Part shown: positions 1-63,260 of the stretch, piece after piece
Layout of the letters: each line of letters begins with the position of its first letter
Position numbering within the stretch: the first letter of the stretch is position 1
Source: Diprion similis
Taxonomy: Eukaryota; Arthropoda; Insecta; Hymenoptera; Diprionidae
DNA length: 64,000 nt
Assembly (NCBI RefSeq): GCF_021155765.1
Contig: NC_060111.1
Location: forward strand, 3,734,981-3,798,980
Direction of reading: 5' to 3'
Translations under genes and position numbers: made by a program
Notes under the pieces: model-generated
What the model saw: only the letters and a program-made list of their open reading frames with translations
Databases searched by the model: none
What the model was told of the DNA's origin: nothing

Positions 1-424
1 ATATTATTAATTAAAAAAATTATGTACCAATAAAATTGTTGTATTATACAGAGGTGTTTGTAACTTTGTACAATTGATTAATTTGATGTGATTGGAAAAA
101 AAAAAAAAAAAAAATGTATGTTATTATATTTGTATTGAGTGTCTGAAGAAAATTTTAATATCTGGGATGCGTGTTATTTTTATACCTATACGACATTAAG
201 GTGTGTAGGTTGTATGTTCAAATATATACATATATACATATATATACATATATACATATATATATACACACACAGTATAATCTATACAAGCATTGACGTG
301 TAATAATTAATAAAAAAAAAAAATGCAAAAAAAGTTAGGAGATCGTTAGGTTTTCATTTGCTTTTTTGTTTTCAAATTTGTTTTCTGCCCAAAATTTCTC
401 ATCTTTCGCCGTATATCGCGGTGG

Positions 425-458
<34 letters not shown>

Positions 459-1035
459 ACAGCGAGCCGGCAACCCGCAGCGCCTTTAAATCTTAAACAG
501 TGTAAAATTTCCCAAAAATCATTTCTACTCATTACTCATTTTTAAATTTTTCATTCTAACCCTCCACCCCTTCCGCGACATAGATAGCCACATTTTTGCG
601 TCAAAATTGTATTAATACTAATCATTGAACAACAGTTAATACATATACAATAAAAATGTACAACAAATAGCGATGTATCAAGCCAGGCACGCTGTAACGA
701 TAAATTTCGTTAACAATACACGTTGAAAAAACTTAAACTCGTACGAGACTGAGAAAAAACCAATCCGTTCATTTATTTATTTAAAATTTCTTCGCAATAT
801 CGTTTCTCTCTTTTCCTGTGAAAACGCACCCCGCGGGTAGCAAACTCGCCATTTGTAAACAACCCCCAACGCGATATACTTCAACTTATCATTATTTACA
901 TATATGTATGTATATATATATATATATAGGTGTATGTATAGGTATATATATATATATATATATAATGCATTCGACTACGAGGGAGGGTTAAAAAATTAGG
1001 GCTAGGTGTCCACGTATATTTAATGGTACGCCCAC
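1..1035. other. slo intron downstream of alternative exon 6b (partial)
   Basis: AT-rich intronic DNA with poly-A/T runs (430-457 and elsewhere) and TA/TATG microsatellites at about 220-270 and 900-962. I see no exon. In particular, the expected next slo exon (the start of RCK1) is not here. Confidence 0.6.
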
Positions 1036-52663
<51,628 letters not shown>

Positions 52664-54463
52664 ACCGGCAGAACTCTGCCTCCTGGCGACACATTCACCG
52701 GCACTGACAAGCCAACGAATTCAGTACGCAGCATTTGATGCGCTTCATTATACCCGTACGGAATTCTTTCTCGTTTGCTTTTATCTCTTCTACCGAGATT
52801 CAAATATGATTCCGGACCGAGATTAATCCGGCCTATCGGCTTTTCCTTTTCCTTTTTCTTCTTTTTCTTCTTTTTCTTTATCTCTTTGTTCTTCGACCTT
52901 ATATTAGTTCTCGCGACTTTTAAATTCCGTGCAGCTTATTCTTTATTCTTATAAAATCCAGGCGAGAAAACACCAGGATCAAAACTGCTTTCTTTTCTTA
53001 TTTTTTCTCGCAAGTTTCTCTTTCCCTCTATACGTGTTTCTCTGTTGTGTTGTGGTTTTTCTTCTTTCTTCTTCTTCTTCTTCTTCTTCTTCTCGTCGTG
53101 CTTTTCTTTTCTTTTCCTTTCTAAAATTCTTTCTTCTTTTGTTTTAGGGTTTATTCGTTTGTTTCTTTCATCCGCACGGTTATAATCACAACGATCGTCT
53201 CTATATTATTATTCTTCGTCCACTAACACACTACGGGGGGAAAAAGGGGGGGAGGGTCACAGAATTCCCGCTAACCTTGCAGCCTTCTTAGCACCGCAAC
53301 GGCCACCGACGACCAAATGTCTCACGACCGAAAACCATACCGCTCCGCAGCAATCAATACGCAACAATGGACTGGGACCAATAAGCAGGGAGCTTTTCCT
53401 GACGCAAATGCTCTCGCCCCTTACCGCCCCCACAGTTTTCACGTCGACCGTCGCGGCGCCAGCTCTCGCGGCGTCGTTTCACGTTTCTCGCGACGTTATA
53501 TACCTATCCGCTCTTGGCGCAGGCGTCCCCGTCATCCGTATGCACGTATACACCTGCTTACCTTGATTCAAGCTGTCGCCAAAGCTTACGAATCCACCTC
53601 CCCCCCCCTCCTCGTATCTTCTTGTTATAAGATTTCTTTGCCGGTAGACGAACAATCGAACTAACAACTAACGATACCGATTTTTACACTCGTTTCTGCT
53701 ACTTGCTATAATTGCGTTACTCTGTTACAGCTACGAAACGAAAATGGAACGTTTTTAAGCAAATTACACATGCAAATCTTGATTTTCACACGGATATACC
53801 GATGATATTTACGAAATCAGTCTCGGTTTATGTGTCGGTGATATAAGAACGTTACGGTCAAATCGCGGTCGTCATTTGTTTGTTTACCGTTGAAAAAAAA
53901 AAAAAAAAAAAAAAAAAAAACACTCACACATATAACGCGTGAAAACAAATCTCCGTGTGACTCTGAGCTGTTTATTTAACGATCGCTTACCAAGGCCAGT
54001 CCTACGGTTCGACACGATTAATACAGATCACTAAAGTGTCCGGTAATTTGCACTAATTTAGGACCGAGGTTGCGACTCGAGCGCATTCGAATTCGAACTC
54101 TTCGACGTCCCAGAATTCTCTGAGTACCGTGAAGGTAGCGCTGGACCAGCGACGCTTGCGCGAGGTAACGAGAACTGGTGCTGCGCTATCTGACCAGGTT
54201 TTTTGGAACTAATTATCGATTGAGCATGTCGGTAACATATTTAGTGAGGTAGTCTCGTACATCCGTGATGTTGTTTTCTCTCGATAAATAGAGTGAGTAT
54301 AAATCGGTTACCGACATTCGTTTGCGATCTAATGTTAGTTCGAAAAACTCGTTTCGTATCAGCGAGCGTTACTAACTAAATCAAGTACATACATTAACAA
54401 CGCGACGTAGGTTCACTCAACTCTGTTCTACACCGGTTTTGCTACCAGCCGTGTTGTTTACAG
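52664..54463. promoter_or_regulatory. Head-to-head interval between slo and ash2 start codons
   Basis: This 1.8-kb stretch should hold the 5' UTR and promoter of ash2 and at least one slo 5' UTR. On the plus strand it starts with TC-rich DNA (52840-53150, including a CTT repeat near 53060-53095). It then becomes GC-richer (53270-53600) and ends with TTTGCTACC-type sequence before the ash2 start. Short open frames near 53317-53664 match nothing. I cannot place TATA, initiator or DPE elements reliably. Confidence 0.5.
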
Positions 54464-57400
54464 ATGGCCATGTTCGACCAAAAAATTGAAGGGTAGGCAC
54501 AACGTTCGATGAAACTAATGTATCGTGTATAACTAGCTTTCAATCTAATTTGGGAATTTATAGTTTGAAGAAAAGAAGAGAGAAGGTCGTTTTTTTAAAT
54601 CGAGTTAACTTTTTTGTAAATTATTTTTAGGCTATGTTGTGCATCGTTTAGTATCACCGCTAATGATTTTTCCCTTTCACCGTTTATAACGCAGAATTAC
54701 AGAGAGGCTGGAAACCGGGGTCGGCAATTTTTTGGATGATAAATCGAAAGTGAAAACCGAAGAAAAGCCAAAGACAAAAGCAGCGAAGCCTGACGACTCG
54801 GTCGATAAATTGGGCAACAAAGGGAACAGCGCAGACAGTGGGAATTGCTATTGGTACTCTCTATGCTTCTTCGTCACTCCGATGTTCTCGCCAATTTTTT
54901 TTTCCGCTTCAACTTTCCCTCTAATTCTCTGTTGGTCGCAGCGGTAAGGAGCGCAATCTCAATATCGTCGAACTGCTCTGCGCGAGCTGCTCGAGATGGT
55001 ATCACGAATCCTGCATCAGCTATCAGCTGGGAAAGCTTGTTCCGTTCATGATGAATTACGTCTTCATGTGCAAGAATTGTTCACCAACAGGGCTGGAAAG
55101 CTTCAAAAAAAATCAAGCACGTAAGTTTTCCAGTTGGTGTAACGGAATTCGATTGATTAGACTTAAACAAACGTAAACCGAGCGACGTTTCACATTGTTT
55201 ACAGCATTTCCCCAAATGTGCGCCACTGCCATCGCAAATCTCTTGCAAATGAGCATAAAGGACAGAGAGCACAGGGTCGCATTCCACAAGGATAAGGACA
55301 TCATCCCTTTCATAGAGTGCCATTGGGAAAGCATGACAACGATGCCTCGGAGAGTGACGCAGTCCTGGCATGCCACCGTGAGTTCAAGTCATGATTGGTA
55401 GAGTAGCAAAAGGAGGCTGCGACACTCTGTTTTGGTGGAAAATGCGAACTGGTTACTTTCAGATTCAGCGTGCTTTGCTAAAGGATGTTGGGAGCCTCTT
55501 TACCGTCGACGAAAACAACACCGACGGCCAGATGTTTGGATTACTAGTTCCAGATCTGACACTAATAAAGCCTAATTACGAAGCAATGATCAAAGGCGGC
55601 CACCTCAAAGTGACAGAAATGGGAATACAGCATGTCGGTAAGCGAATTTCAAGTTACTATGGCAATACAAACAAGCATCTAAAAGGCACTAAATGAATTT
55701 GGCCTTGAGAGATATTCGTTTGTTCACTCTACGCAGTAGTCACGGCAGCTTGGATGAATCAACAATCTGTAACTCCAAGAATTGCTATTTATTTTTGTGT
55801 CTCCAAGTCACTGGCCTGCTTCAGATTTTTAAAATGAAAGGTAACTACTTCAAAAGCTGCATACGAATTATTGACTCTTTTTCATTTTCATAGTATTACC
55901 TTTTTTTGCGAGGTAGAAAATAGGAACAGAAAAAGAGAGAGGAGAGAAGATTAAATTCTAAAGACTCACACGACGCTAAGATTCCACTAATTAGCCAGTC
56001 GTTAAATCGTTAGCTACAGCACGTTTGAAAAATTTTCACACTATCTCTACCTGATAGGGATTGAAACAAATACGGCCGCCTATGGTATCCGACGCAATGT
56101 ATAGTTGTGTCTCCTTATCTTATCGCTGAAATAAATATCTCCACATCATCATATCATGCTTATCTTGATCGATAAAAATGTTAAAGACAGGTGTGTTGGT
56201 TTAGCCAATTTTCAATTATACTCATGTATTTATGCAGCTTTCATTGACATCCGTTTGTCCAAAACCTTCACAAAAGTTGCATAATATCCCATTGAACTTT
56301 TTTGATACAAGTTAAATCTGTCAAGTGTCATGAAATCTGGATGAAACTTCGTGAAAACTATAAATCAGCAAAGTCTGGTATTTGTATTATTTTGAAGCGA
56401 TTATCACCTTGGCAATTGCGAACCACAAATGATCAAAAACATTCCACACAAGAGACCCTCATACTCTGTTGTAGAAATTTGATATAAAAATTTGTAACAC
56501 TATATTGGTGCAGGTAATGTGAATATGCAATTGTTCTTAACCGACCGTTGGTACCAGTATAATTATTCCTTGCACTATCTACAGTGCCGTTGAGCGGAGG
56601 ACTGCGAGGCCGCAATGCGAAACGTAAATTTCCTGGAGAAGGGGCAGGTACTGGGCCAGGAAAAAAGGGACGTGGATCAGACATGACTACCCCCAAATTA
56701 CCTGCGCACGGTTACCCCCTTGAACACCCTTTCAACAAAGATGGGTACAGATATATTTTGGCAGAACCAGATCCTCATGCACCATTTAGACAGGTAAATC
56801 TGCTCAGTTTCTTTTCGCCACTGCATGTAACACACAATGTCTGCAGTTATTTCAATCACTAAGCACCTCTCGCCTCAAATAGGAATTTGACGAAAGCAGC
56901 GACTGGGCAGGAAAACCAATTCCTGGCTGGCTATACCGAGCCCTGAGTCCAAGTACTGTCTTGTTTGCACTACACGACAGAGCACCGCAGCTCAGAGTTT
57001 CCGAAGATCGTCTTGCCGTGACTGGCGAGAAGGGATATTGCATGGTTCGTGCAACGCATTGTAAGTCGATATGAAAATATTACAAATTCTAACTGTATAT
57101 GATCACTTTTGACGTTTTTCTCAAATTTTTCGTCGGCATTGTGATAATCAGGTGTCAGTAGAGGCACCTGGTACTGGGAAGCCACTATCGAAGAAATGCC
57201 GGAGGGATCTGCCACGAGGATTGGATGGGGACAAGAATATGCTAATCTTCAGGCACCGCTTGGATACGATAAATTTGGATACTCATGGAGATCTAGGTAC
57301 ACTTGAATCGCAAATGTTGTAACGAAATTCTAAGTTTGAGATTTTTGTTTTGAATTTGTGCAGGAAAGGGACGAGATTCCATGAAAGCAGAGGCAAACAC

Positions 57401-58013
57401 TACAGTCCAGCTTACGGCGAGGGTGACACGCTAGGGTTCCTCATCACTTTACCAGATTCACCGCATGTGACACACATTCCAAACACTTATAAGGACCGGG
57501 TAAGAAGACTATTTCGTATAGATCTTGTTTCGGTCTTTAAAAACGAACCCACAGCAGCTCAACTTTTGCTTTTTTATACCGCCACAGCCTCTGGTTAAAT
57601 TCAAAAGCCACTTGTACTATGAGGAGAAAGATCAGGTACCCGAAGCTCTGAAGGCTTTGAAATCTTTACCAGGTAGTAAGATAGTATTCTACAAAAACGG
57701 AGTATCACAGGGCGAAGCTTTCTTCGATATTAATGCCGGAGCCTACTTTCCTACCGTGTCAATACACAAAAGTGCTACCGTCTCCGTCAACTTTGGGCCA
57801 AACTTCAAGAACTCACCTACCGACGTATCGTTCAGAGGGGTAAGCAACGCAGTTCTAAATTCACCGTTTTTTGCTAGCTTAACTTACTTTCAATTTGTTC
57901 GATTGCAGATGAACGACAAGGCGGAGGAAGCCATCGCCGAACAATCAATGGCAGACATGCTTTACCTTGCCGAAAACGAGGGGAAGTTACGACTGGATAC
58001 CTTCTCAATGTGA
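54464..58013 (+). CDS. ash2: ash2: ASH2 subunit of SET1/MLL histone H3K4 methyltransferase complexes
   Basis: The nuclear ASH2 protein works with WDR5, RbBP5 and DPY30 to stimulate the SET1/MLL enzymes that methylate histone H3 lysine 4. Eleven coding exons join in phase: 54464-54492, 54695-54853, 54942-55120, 55205-55377, 55463-55637, 56585-56793, 56883-57060, 57152-57296, 57364-57499, 57588-57839 and 57909-58013, giving about 579 residues. In order they encode an acidic/lysine-rich N-terminus and a cysteine-rich atypical PHD region (NCYCGKERN to CKNCSPTG, about 60-115). Next come a winged-helix region (about 120-235), a basic linker ([11 protein letters not shown]) and [20 protein letters not shown]. 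The SPRY domain (about 345-540) and the C-terminal DPY30-binding tail end at LRLDTFSM. The ATG at 54464 is the first Met joined in frame. The ACAG immediately before it could be a splice acceptor, so a 5' UTR exon may exist. Confidence 0.96.
54842..55120 (+). other. ash2: ash2 atypical PHD/zinc-finger coding region
   Basis: The end of exon 2 and exon 3 encode [20 protein letters not shown], then WYHESC, then CKNC, the cysteine/histidine spacing of the ASH2 zinc-binding module. One cysteine codon (TG|C) is split by the 88-bp intron at 54854-54941. Confidence 0.9.
55638..56584 (+). other. ash2: ash2 intron 5
   Basis: The longest ash2 intron (947 bp). It reads G|GTAAGC to ACAG|TGC and joins HV to PLSGGLRG. 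An alternative small exon inside cannot be excluded, because the human linker here is longer, but none is recognised. Confidence 0.5.
57152..57839 (+). other. ash2: ash2 SPRY domain core exons
   Basis: Exons 8-10 encode the core of [38 protein letters not shown], then [16 protein letters not shown], and finally SKIVFYKNG and VSVNFGPNF. This domain contacts RbBP5 in the known complexes. The codon split at 57060/57152 reads as cysteine (RATH-C-VSRG), where human ASH2L has glycine. That is either a natural change or a sign the acceptor is slightly different. Confidence 0.9.
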
Positions 58014-58655
58014 CATTAATGGTATCTTTTTATTTTTCCCAGTCTCGTTGCGTTACTTTATTGAGCATTGACCGCGTCGTGTTAAGACGAAAATGCTACC
58101 GTTACTACGTTACGAATTGTGTTATATGAATCCAAATGCGACGAAGTATCTGTCCAGTTTGAGGATTATTATAACAGGGTCGAAAAGACATTATTGATCA
58201 CCGTTATTCAACAAGATTTGCGATAATATTGACCATTGAAAAAGGCGATAAGTGAAACTCAGGCGATTGTTTTAAATAAAAAAAAAGCATGCATTTCAAT
58301 AGCGTTTCTTTACTCAAGTCACCAATTAGACGTGGTTGACTTCAAACGAGATTGAAACTTGCAACGTGATCGTAACTAAACATTGGGAAAAAAATCACTA
58401 TTTTCTCGTTTCTACAATGACTTTGAAGGAACGAAGATTTCAAAATATGACTTATGTTTTGATTTATTACGATATATTGAATTTTAAATAATTCGAAAAT
58501 CGCGAAATAACAGTTTTTCCTCAACAGTTACGATAACGTTACTAACTTCAACATGGCAATTGCAACCTAAAGAAGGTGAATATCGTTTGGATTAGAAAGA
58601 ATCCTAGCGTTTAATAATCACTCAATATTTACAAATTAGATTTAGAATCTGCGAT
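58014..58655. other. Convergent 3' interval between ash2 and the BolA1-like gene
   Basis: Holds the ash2 3' UTR and the 3' end of the minus-strand gene. A plus-strand AATAAA followed by poly-A lies at about 58275-58290 and is the best poly(A) signal for ash2. For the minus strand, AATAAA occurs at 58655-58660, overlapping the BolA1-like stop codon, and TTTATT (AATAAA on minus) recurs at about 58459. Confidence 0.6.
58275..58280 (+). terminator. Putative ash2 poly(A) signal AATAAA
   Basis: A canonical hexamer 262 bp after the ash2 stop codon, followed by an A-rich run. It was chosen over others because it is the first good AATAAA on the plus strand in the 3' flank. Inference only. Confidence 0.5.
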
Positions 58656-59535
58656 TTATTTCCCAAAACCTCCGCGACAGGCGGGGCTGGGCTCGACTAG
58701 TTTCGAGCTCTCTTGCCATTGTTCCGGAGTCTTTGCCTACGAAAGAAACAATAATTAGTTCAAATTTTGGCGCGTTCATCTGTTCCCCTTTATTTCTATG
58801 CGGTTGCCATGCGAGGACAAAGACGCGCCCTGATTGGACGAGGCTAGTAAAAGAAGAGAGGCCGCGACAAATGACGATCGTCAATCGCGTTGCGTTCTCG
58901 CGTTTGTATTTCGGCAGTGTGAAAAGTGGATTTATAGCATTTTAAACGACGAAAAAATCCTCACCACGATGGACAGTGCGTGGACAGAAGTCTGAAGTTC
59001 GTTCCGAAGTAATTCGTTGACCATTCGATGCCGCTGCAAGGCAAATAACATGAAAAAATTAACAGTTCGTTTCGTGTCGCCGGGTAAGCGACGTGAATTT
59101 GTCTGTAGTTGAAAATCTACTTTTCGTTGAAAATTTCTTTCGATAACCGTCATTTTCTTATTTTCAACAAGATAGTTACGTTGTAAAATATCTTTCATAG
59201 ACAGTTTATGAAATTTTTCAAACTGAAAGAAGAATCAAAACCGTTCGAAAAATCGACCTTCGATTGTTCGTGCAGTTTTTCCATCCCTCCGTTAGTGTCA
59301 AACTTCACTCATCACGTACATACATACGCACCTTGATCAGAGGCTGGCCTGCGAACTTTTCGGAGACAACAACGACTTTGAAGTGCGTTTCAGATCCCTT
59401 GGGTACGTTATGCATATAAGATTCATTAATCACTTGAATAAAATTCGGTTTCAATCCATCCTCGAGTTTCGCCCTTATCGACGATTCTACAGGTTTGTTA
59501 TTATCAACGTTTGCTTTACCGACGAGACTGCTCAT
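58656..59535 (-). CDS. BolA-like protein 1 (mitochondrial iron-sulfur/glutaredoxin partner)
   Basis: BolA1-type proteins bind monothiol glutaredoxin-5 and take part in iron-sulfur cluster handling in mitochondria. Three coding exons join in phase 0: 59535-59332, 59033-58965 and 58736-58656. From the methionine at 59535 the product is about 117 residues. It runs [33 protein letters not shown], then the signature [59 protein letters not shown], and ends [14 protein letters not shown] with the preceding helix-turn is the BolA core. The frame is open to a Met at 59604, but that extension crosses TTTTCAG, a likely acceptor at about 59571. A donor (AAAG|GTAATT) at 59839/59838 could belong to an upstream 5' UTR exon, so I prefer the 59535 start. 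Confidence 0.93.
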
Positions 59536-60040
59536 TTTTCCCCTGAGATGTCCGGAGGCGCATAAATAACCTGAAAATTTTACCGTATCGTTTAATATGA
59601 ACATACAAAAGCAAAAAACAAAATATAAAAATCAGCAACCAGTTAAAAAGGATGACAATCTCTACAACGACTACTTACTCTCTTTCTCGATCGAAAATAT
59701 TATTAATTGTTTGAACATCGGTTGTTAATTACTATTTATTGCCGCAAGTTCCAAATTATTTATACGTCTAAACAATTTTCCCAATATCACGTGGAAGCGT
59801 CAGACATCGATCGGTGACCACTTTCGATAAGAAATTACCTTTCACGATATTATCACGCAGCGATAGGTTTGATTAACCTCTCCAGGCGATGGTTGACAAT
59901 CAAAAATTATATCCCATCGAGGATTCGAGGGTTCCAAGTATCCTCGAGCCGTTGACGATGGCGCCAAATACAAAACCAGTAGCTAACGTCGCCTAGCGGC
60001 GTATTGGCGAACTATTCTTTACACACATCGGGTGTAATAA
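59536..60040 (-). promoter_or_regulatory. Likely 5' UTR, first intron and promoter region of the BolA1-like gene
   Basis: Between a probable acceptor at about 59571 and a possible donor at 59838 lies a candidate first intron. The candidate exon upstream (about 59839-59950) has an in-frame stop and no useful ATG, so it would be untranslated. The segment at 59950-60015 (GATGGCGCCAAATAC; CGCCTAGCGGCG) is GC-richer and could be the promoter. None of this is proven. Confidence 0.4.
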
Positions 60041-62070
60041 TGTCCCAAGTTTTGCTAGGGAGGCTGATTATTATAGATATTGAATATATTTGTGGGTACA
60101 AAGGTACACGAGTTGCATAGAGCAAGGCGTTCAGCTATGTTGAAAATGTTAGCCGGTATTAATTTGTAAGAATAGGAAAAAATTTTATTCTCCCAATAAA
60201 AACCGCTCGATAATCATTGCAGAAATTTCAGAGATATTTAGGGGAGCGTAGAATTACATTCAGCTTATGTTTAGACTTGAAAAAAAGAAAGCTACTGTAG
60301 ATTGTCTCTTTTCGTTGGGTATTTGGACCGAAGTTTACGGTAGAAGACGAAAAAAAGTCGATTACAAAAATTCATACTTCTACAACTTAGTATTTGAGGA
60401 TACAAAATGCGAAAATAAGAAAATTTCTTACTTTACCGAATCACCAATTCACCTTAAATCAATGATTGTTGATGCAGACTGAAATGATAAAAGCTGCGTA
60501 ATTTAACAAGAGAAAAGGGAGGAAGCAAAATGGAAAAGAGGGTAGAAATGGGTTGTAAACGTATTAAATGATGTGATGCATTGTTATATATATGTATATA
60601 TATATAGAATAATACTCTTTATTGTTTTGATAGTTCTTGTTGTCCATATTGTTTGTTTTTTTTTTTTTTTTTTTTTTTGTTTGTTTGTTTTCTCTGTCAT
60701 CTATTTATTCATTCATTCATTCATTCATTCATTTTCACTTCTTTTCCCTTTCTCTCCATTTTTCTACTTTATCCTTTCATTCGTCTTTGCTCCACCTCCC
60801 GGTTATTTTGGTTAAGCGGCATATTCTAAAACCGTGACGTGAATCTCTTACACCGCGATATATGCACATATAGAATTTTATACATATATATATATATATA
60901 TATCATGTATAAATTATACATATGCCTATCGAACAAAAACGCCAACCGTCTGCAGGATATGGTATGTTATAAACAATATGTTATACGTGTGTATGTACAT
61001 ATACAATATATATCACATATCATTATTTACCTTGTGAAATATTCTTCGACTAGAGTTATGACTTCGTAACGACATATTTCGCGTGCTTGCAGAAAAAGTG
61101 AAAAAAAAAAAAACAATTCAAATAAAATCATCATGATTATCGTTATATCATAACCGTATCGTAATACTTATCTTAAAAAATTTCTATCCTTTTTCCTGCA
61201 ATGCACTAGCGTTAAATACAATATATATGTATATCAGACATCGTTTTCAAAACGTTGTTATTCCCAATTCAGTGAAAAAAAAAAAAAAACAACGTATTCA
61301 AAATCCATGCAGTTTCATAAAACTGTTGTTAATAACTCGCGTTCATTGAAGAGAGATTTCACGTCACTGTTTCCGATAACTCTTTTTTTATATATTCATT
61401 TTTTCCTCATACTTTATTTTATTTTATTTATTTTTTTTTTTTTTTCTTTTATTTTGTTCATCTGGATTTTCTGGAAAAAATCACGCGTCGTCCATGAAAT
61501 AATCGGAACGAAAAAATTTCACTCGTCGTTACACGTCTATTATGTACACACATACATAAAAGTGAAAATTTTACGTAGGCAGAAAAGAAAAAAGAAAATT
61601 CTTCCGCTATCGAATTATCACATACTATTCAATGCACGTAATTTTAATAATTATTTTTTAATTGTTTCGTTTTTGCAAAAGGTGTAAAAGAATAAATAAA
61701 CAAAATAATAAACATTGATCAGAGAGACGTAAGATATTTTCTTTTCAATTTTCTTTTTATTGTTTATCATATATATATATATATATATGATATATATATT
61801 TCTTTTCATATATATATATTTCATATAATATTACTCAATGCACGAAGCGTGACTCCGGAATTATATAATATTGTAACTTTTGTCATTCTGTAAACCATCG
61901 TCGTCTGTTCTAATATTTACAATGTACAGTGGTTGTTTTTTTTTTTTTCTTATCTTATATTTTTAATTTTTTTTTAATTTTTTTTTTTTTCTCGGTTTTT
62001 CAGTATTTTTCATTACTCATATTCTTTCTGCCCTAAATTTTGGCAACAGCCGGACTCGCTAGCTTGCACC

Positions 62071-62074
<4 letters not shown>

Positions 62075-62134
<60 letters not shown>
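62075..62134. repeat. (TA)n microsatellite followed by (TATG)n
   Basis: A TA tract of about 60 bp running into a short GTAT repeat to about 62156. An open frame across it encodes (YI)n and is an artefact. Confidence 0.92.
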
Positions 62135-62137
<3 letters not shown>

Positions 62138-62503
62138 TATGTATGTATGTATGTATAGAGAACCGTATGTACAGAGAACCGCGTGAAAGATACTGCGTCT
62201 AAGTATGTATAATAATCTATCTAAGTGTGTGTGTGTGTGTGTAGCGAGTGTGTGCGTCGTAACGTGTTTTGTAGAGGAGAAATCGAGGTAAAAGTCCTTT
62301 TTTTCAATGAAAACAAAATGGCGACGGCGGCGGGGAAAAGTATTATATCGATTGGTTTGATATCGTGAAAAAAAAAAAAAAAAATGATAAAAAAAAAGAT
62401 AAAATTTGCAAACTATAATACAACGTAGACACAAAAATTATGTACTTTATAAAGTGATTTATACGTACGCGATTTAGGCCGGTATTATACGTCTGTCTGT
62501 GTG

Positions 62504-62541
<38 letters not shown>

Positions 62542-63097
62542 ATAATACAATATAAGAGCTACGGTTGAATGCAGAAAACGGACAAATTTTTATCAGACAC
62601 AATATAACGTAGGAACATAATCGAACTGTAGTGAAACCCTACTCTCAGGAGCTTTCTCAAACCGTGCCGTTGTTATTTCATTTTCATTTTAATTTATTCA
62701 TTTTGTTTCCTCATTTTCTTTTCACAAAAGAATGAATCTATAATGTTTTTTTCCAGCCGATTATCATCCCCGTATGTATGTAATGGAGAGATCTTCTCAC
62801 ACCATCGTTAAATCTGTACTTATCATTGTACCGAATCAAGATAACGTTATTTGGTGATGGTGGGTGAAAAAATTTCAACTAAATAACTAACGAATTAATT
62901 AAATGCGTCGACGTTGCACGTTTTTTTTCCCTCCTCTCGTCTACTTTGCCTATTTAATGTGTACCCGCGGTATCGTTATCATTATCACTATTATTATTAT
63001 TAATAGGTACGGAAGAGAATTTTATGTAATGAATTATTCGCAGTTCGGTGTATATGTATTTCAAAAACACGGTGAAATTATTAAAATTATCTCGTTT

Positions 63098-63164
63098 ATT
63101 ATTATTATTATTATTATTATAACTATTATTACACTACTATTACTACTACTGATATTACTATTAC

Positions 63165-63197
<33 letters not shown>

Positions 63198-63260
63198 CAA
63201 CATCATCGTCATCATCTTCATCGCCATAATCATCGTCATCGTCATCATCATAATCATCAT
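63098..63260. repeat. (ATT)n and (ATC)n compound microsatellite
   Basis: Compound trinucleotide repeat. It produces poly-Ile/Leu/Ser on plus and poly-Asn/Asp on minus, none of it real protein. Confidence 0.9.

Noticed and set aside
54732..54947. ash2 start at 54732 (MDDKSK)
   Set aside because: That codon is TTG. Exon 2 joins in phase to an upstream ATG exon at 54464-54492, and the exon ends at 54853 rather than reading on.
58737..58884. Extension of the last BolA1-like exon upstream as a separate 80-residue protein
   Set aside because: The conserved AKTPEQWQ sequence lies in another frame and begins right after GTAG at 58736, so the open frame here is a shadow.
60267..60482. 71-residue frame (MFRLEKKKATVDCLF) beyond the BolA1-like gene
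   Set aside because: No recognisable domain, no supporting splice sites, embedded in AT-rich DNA.
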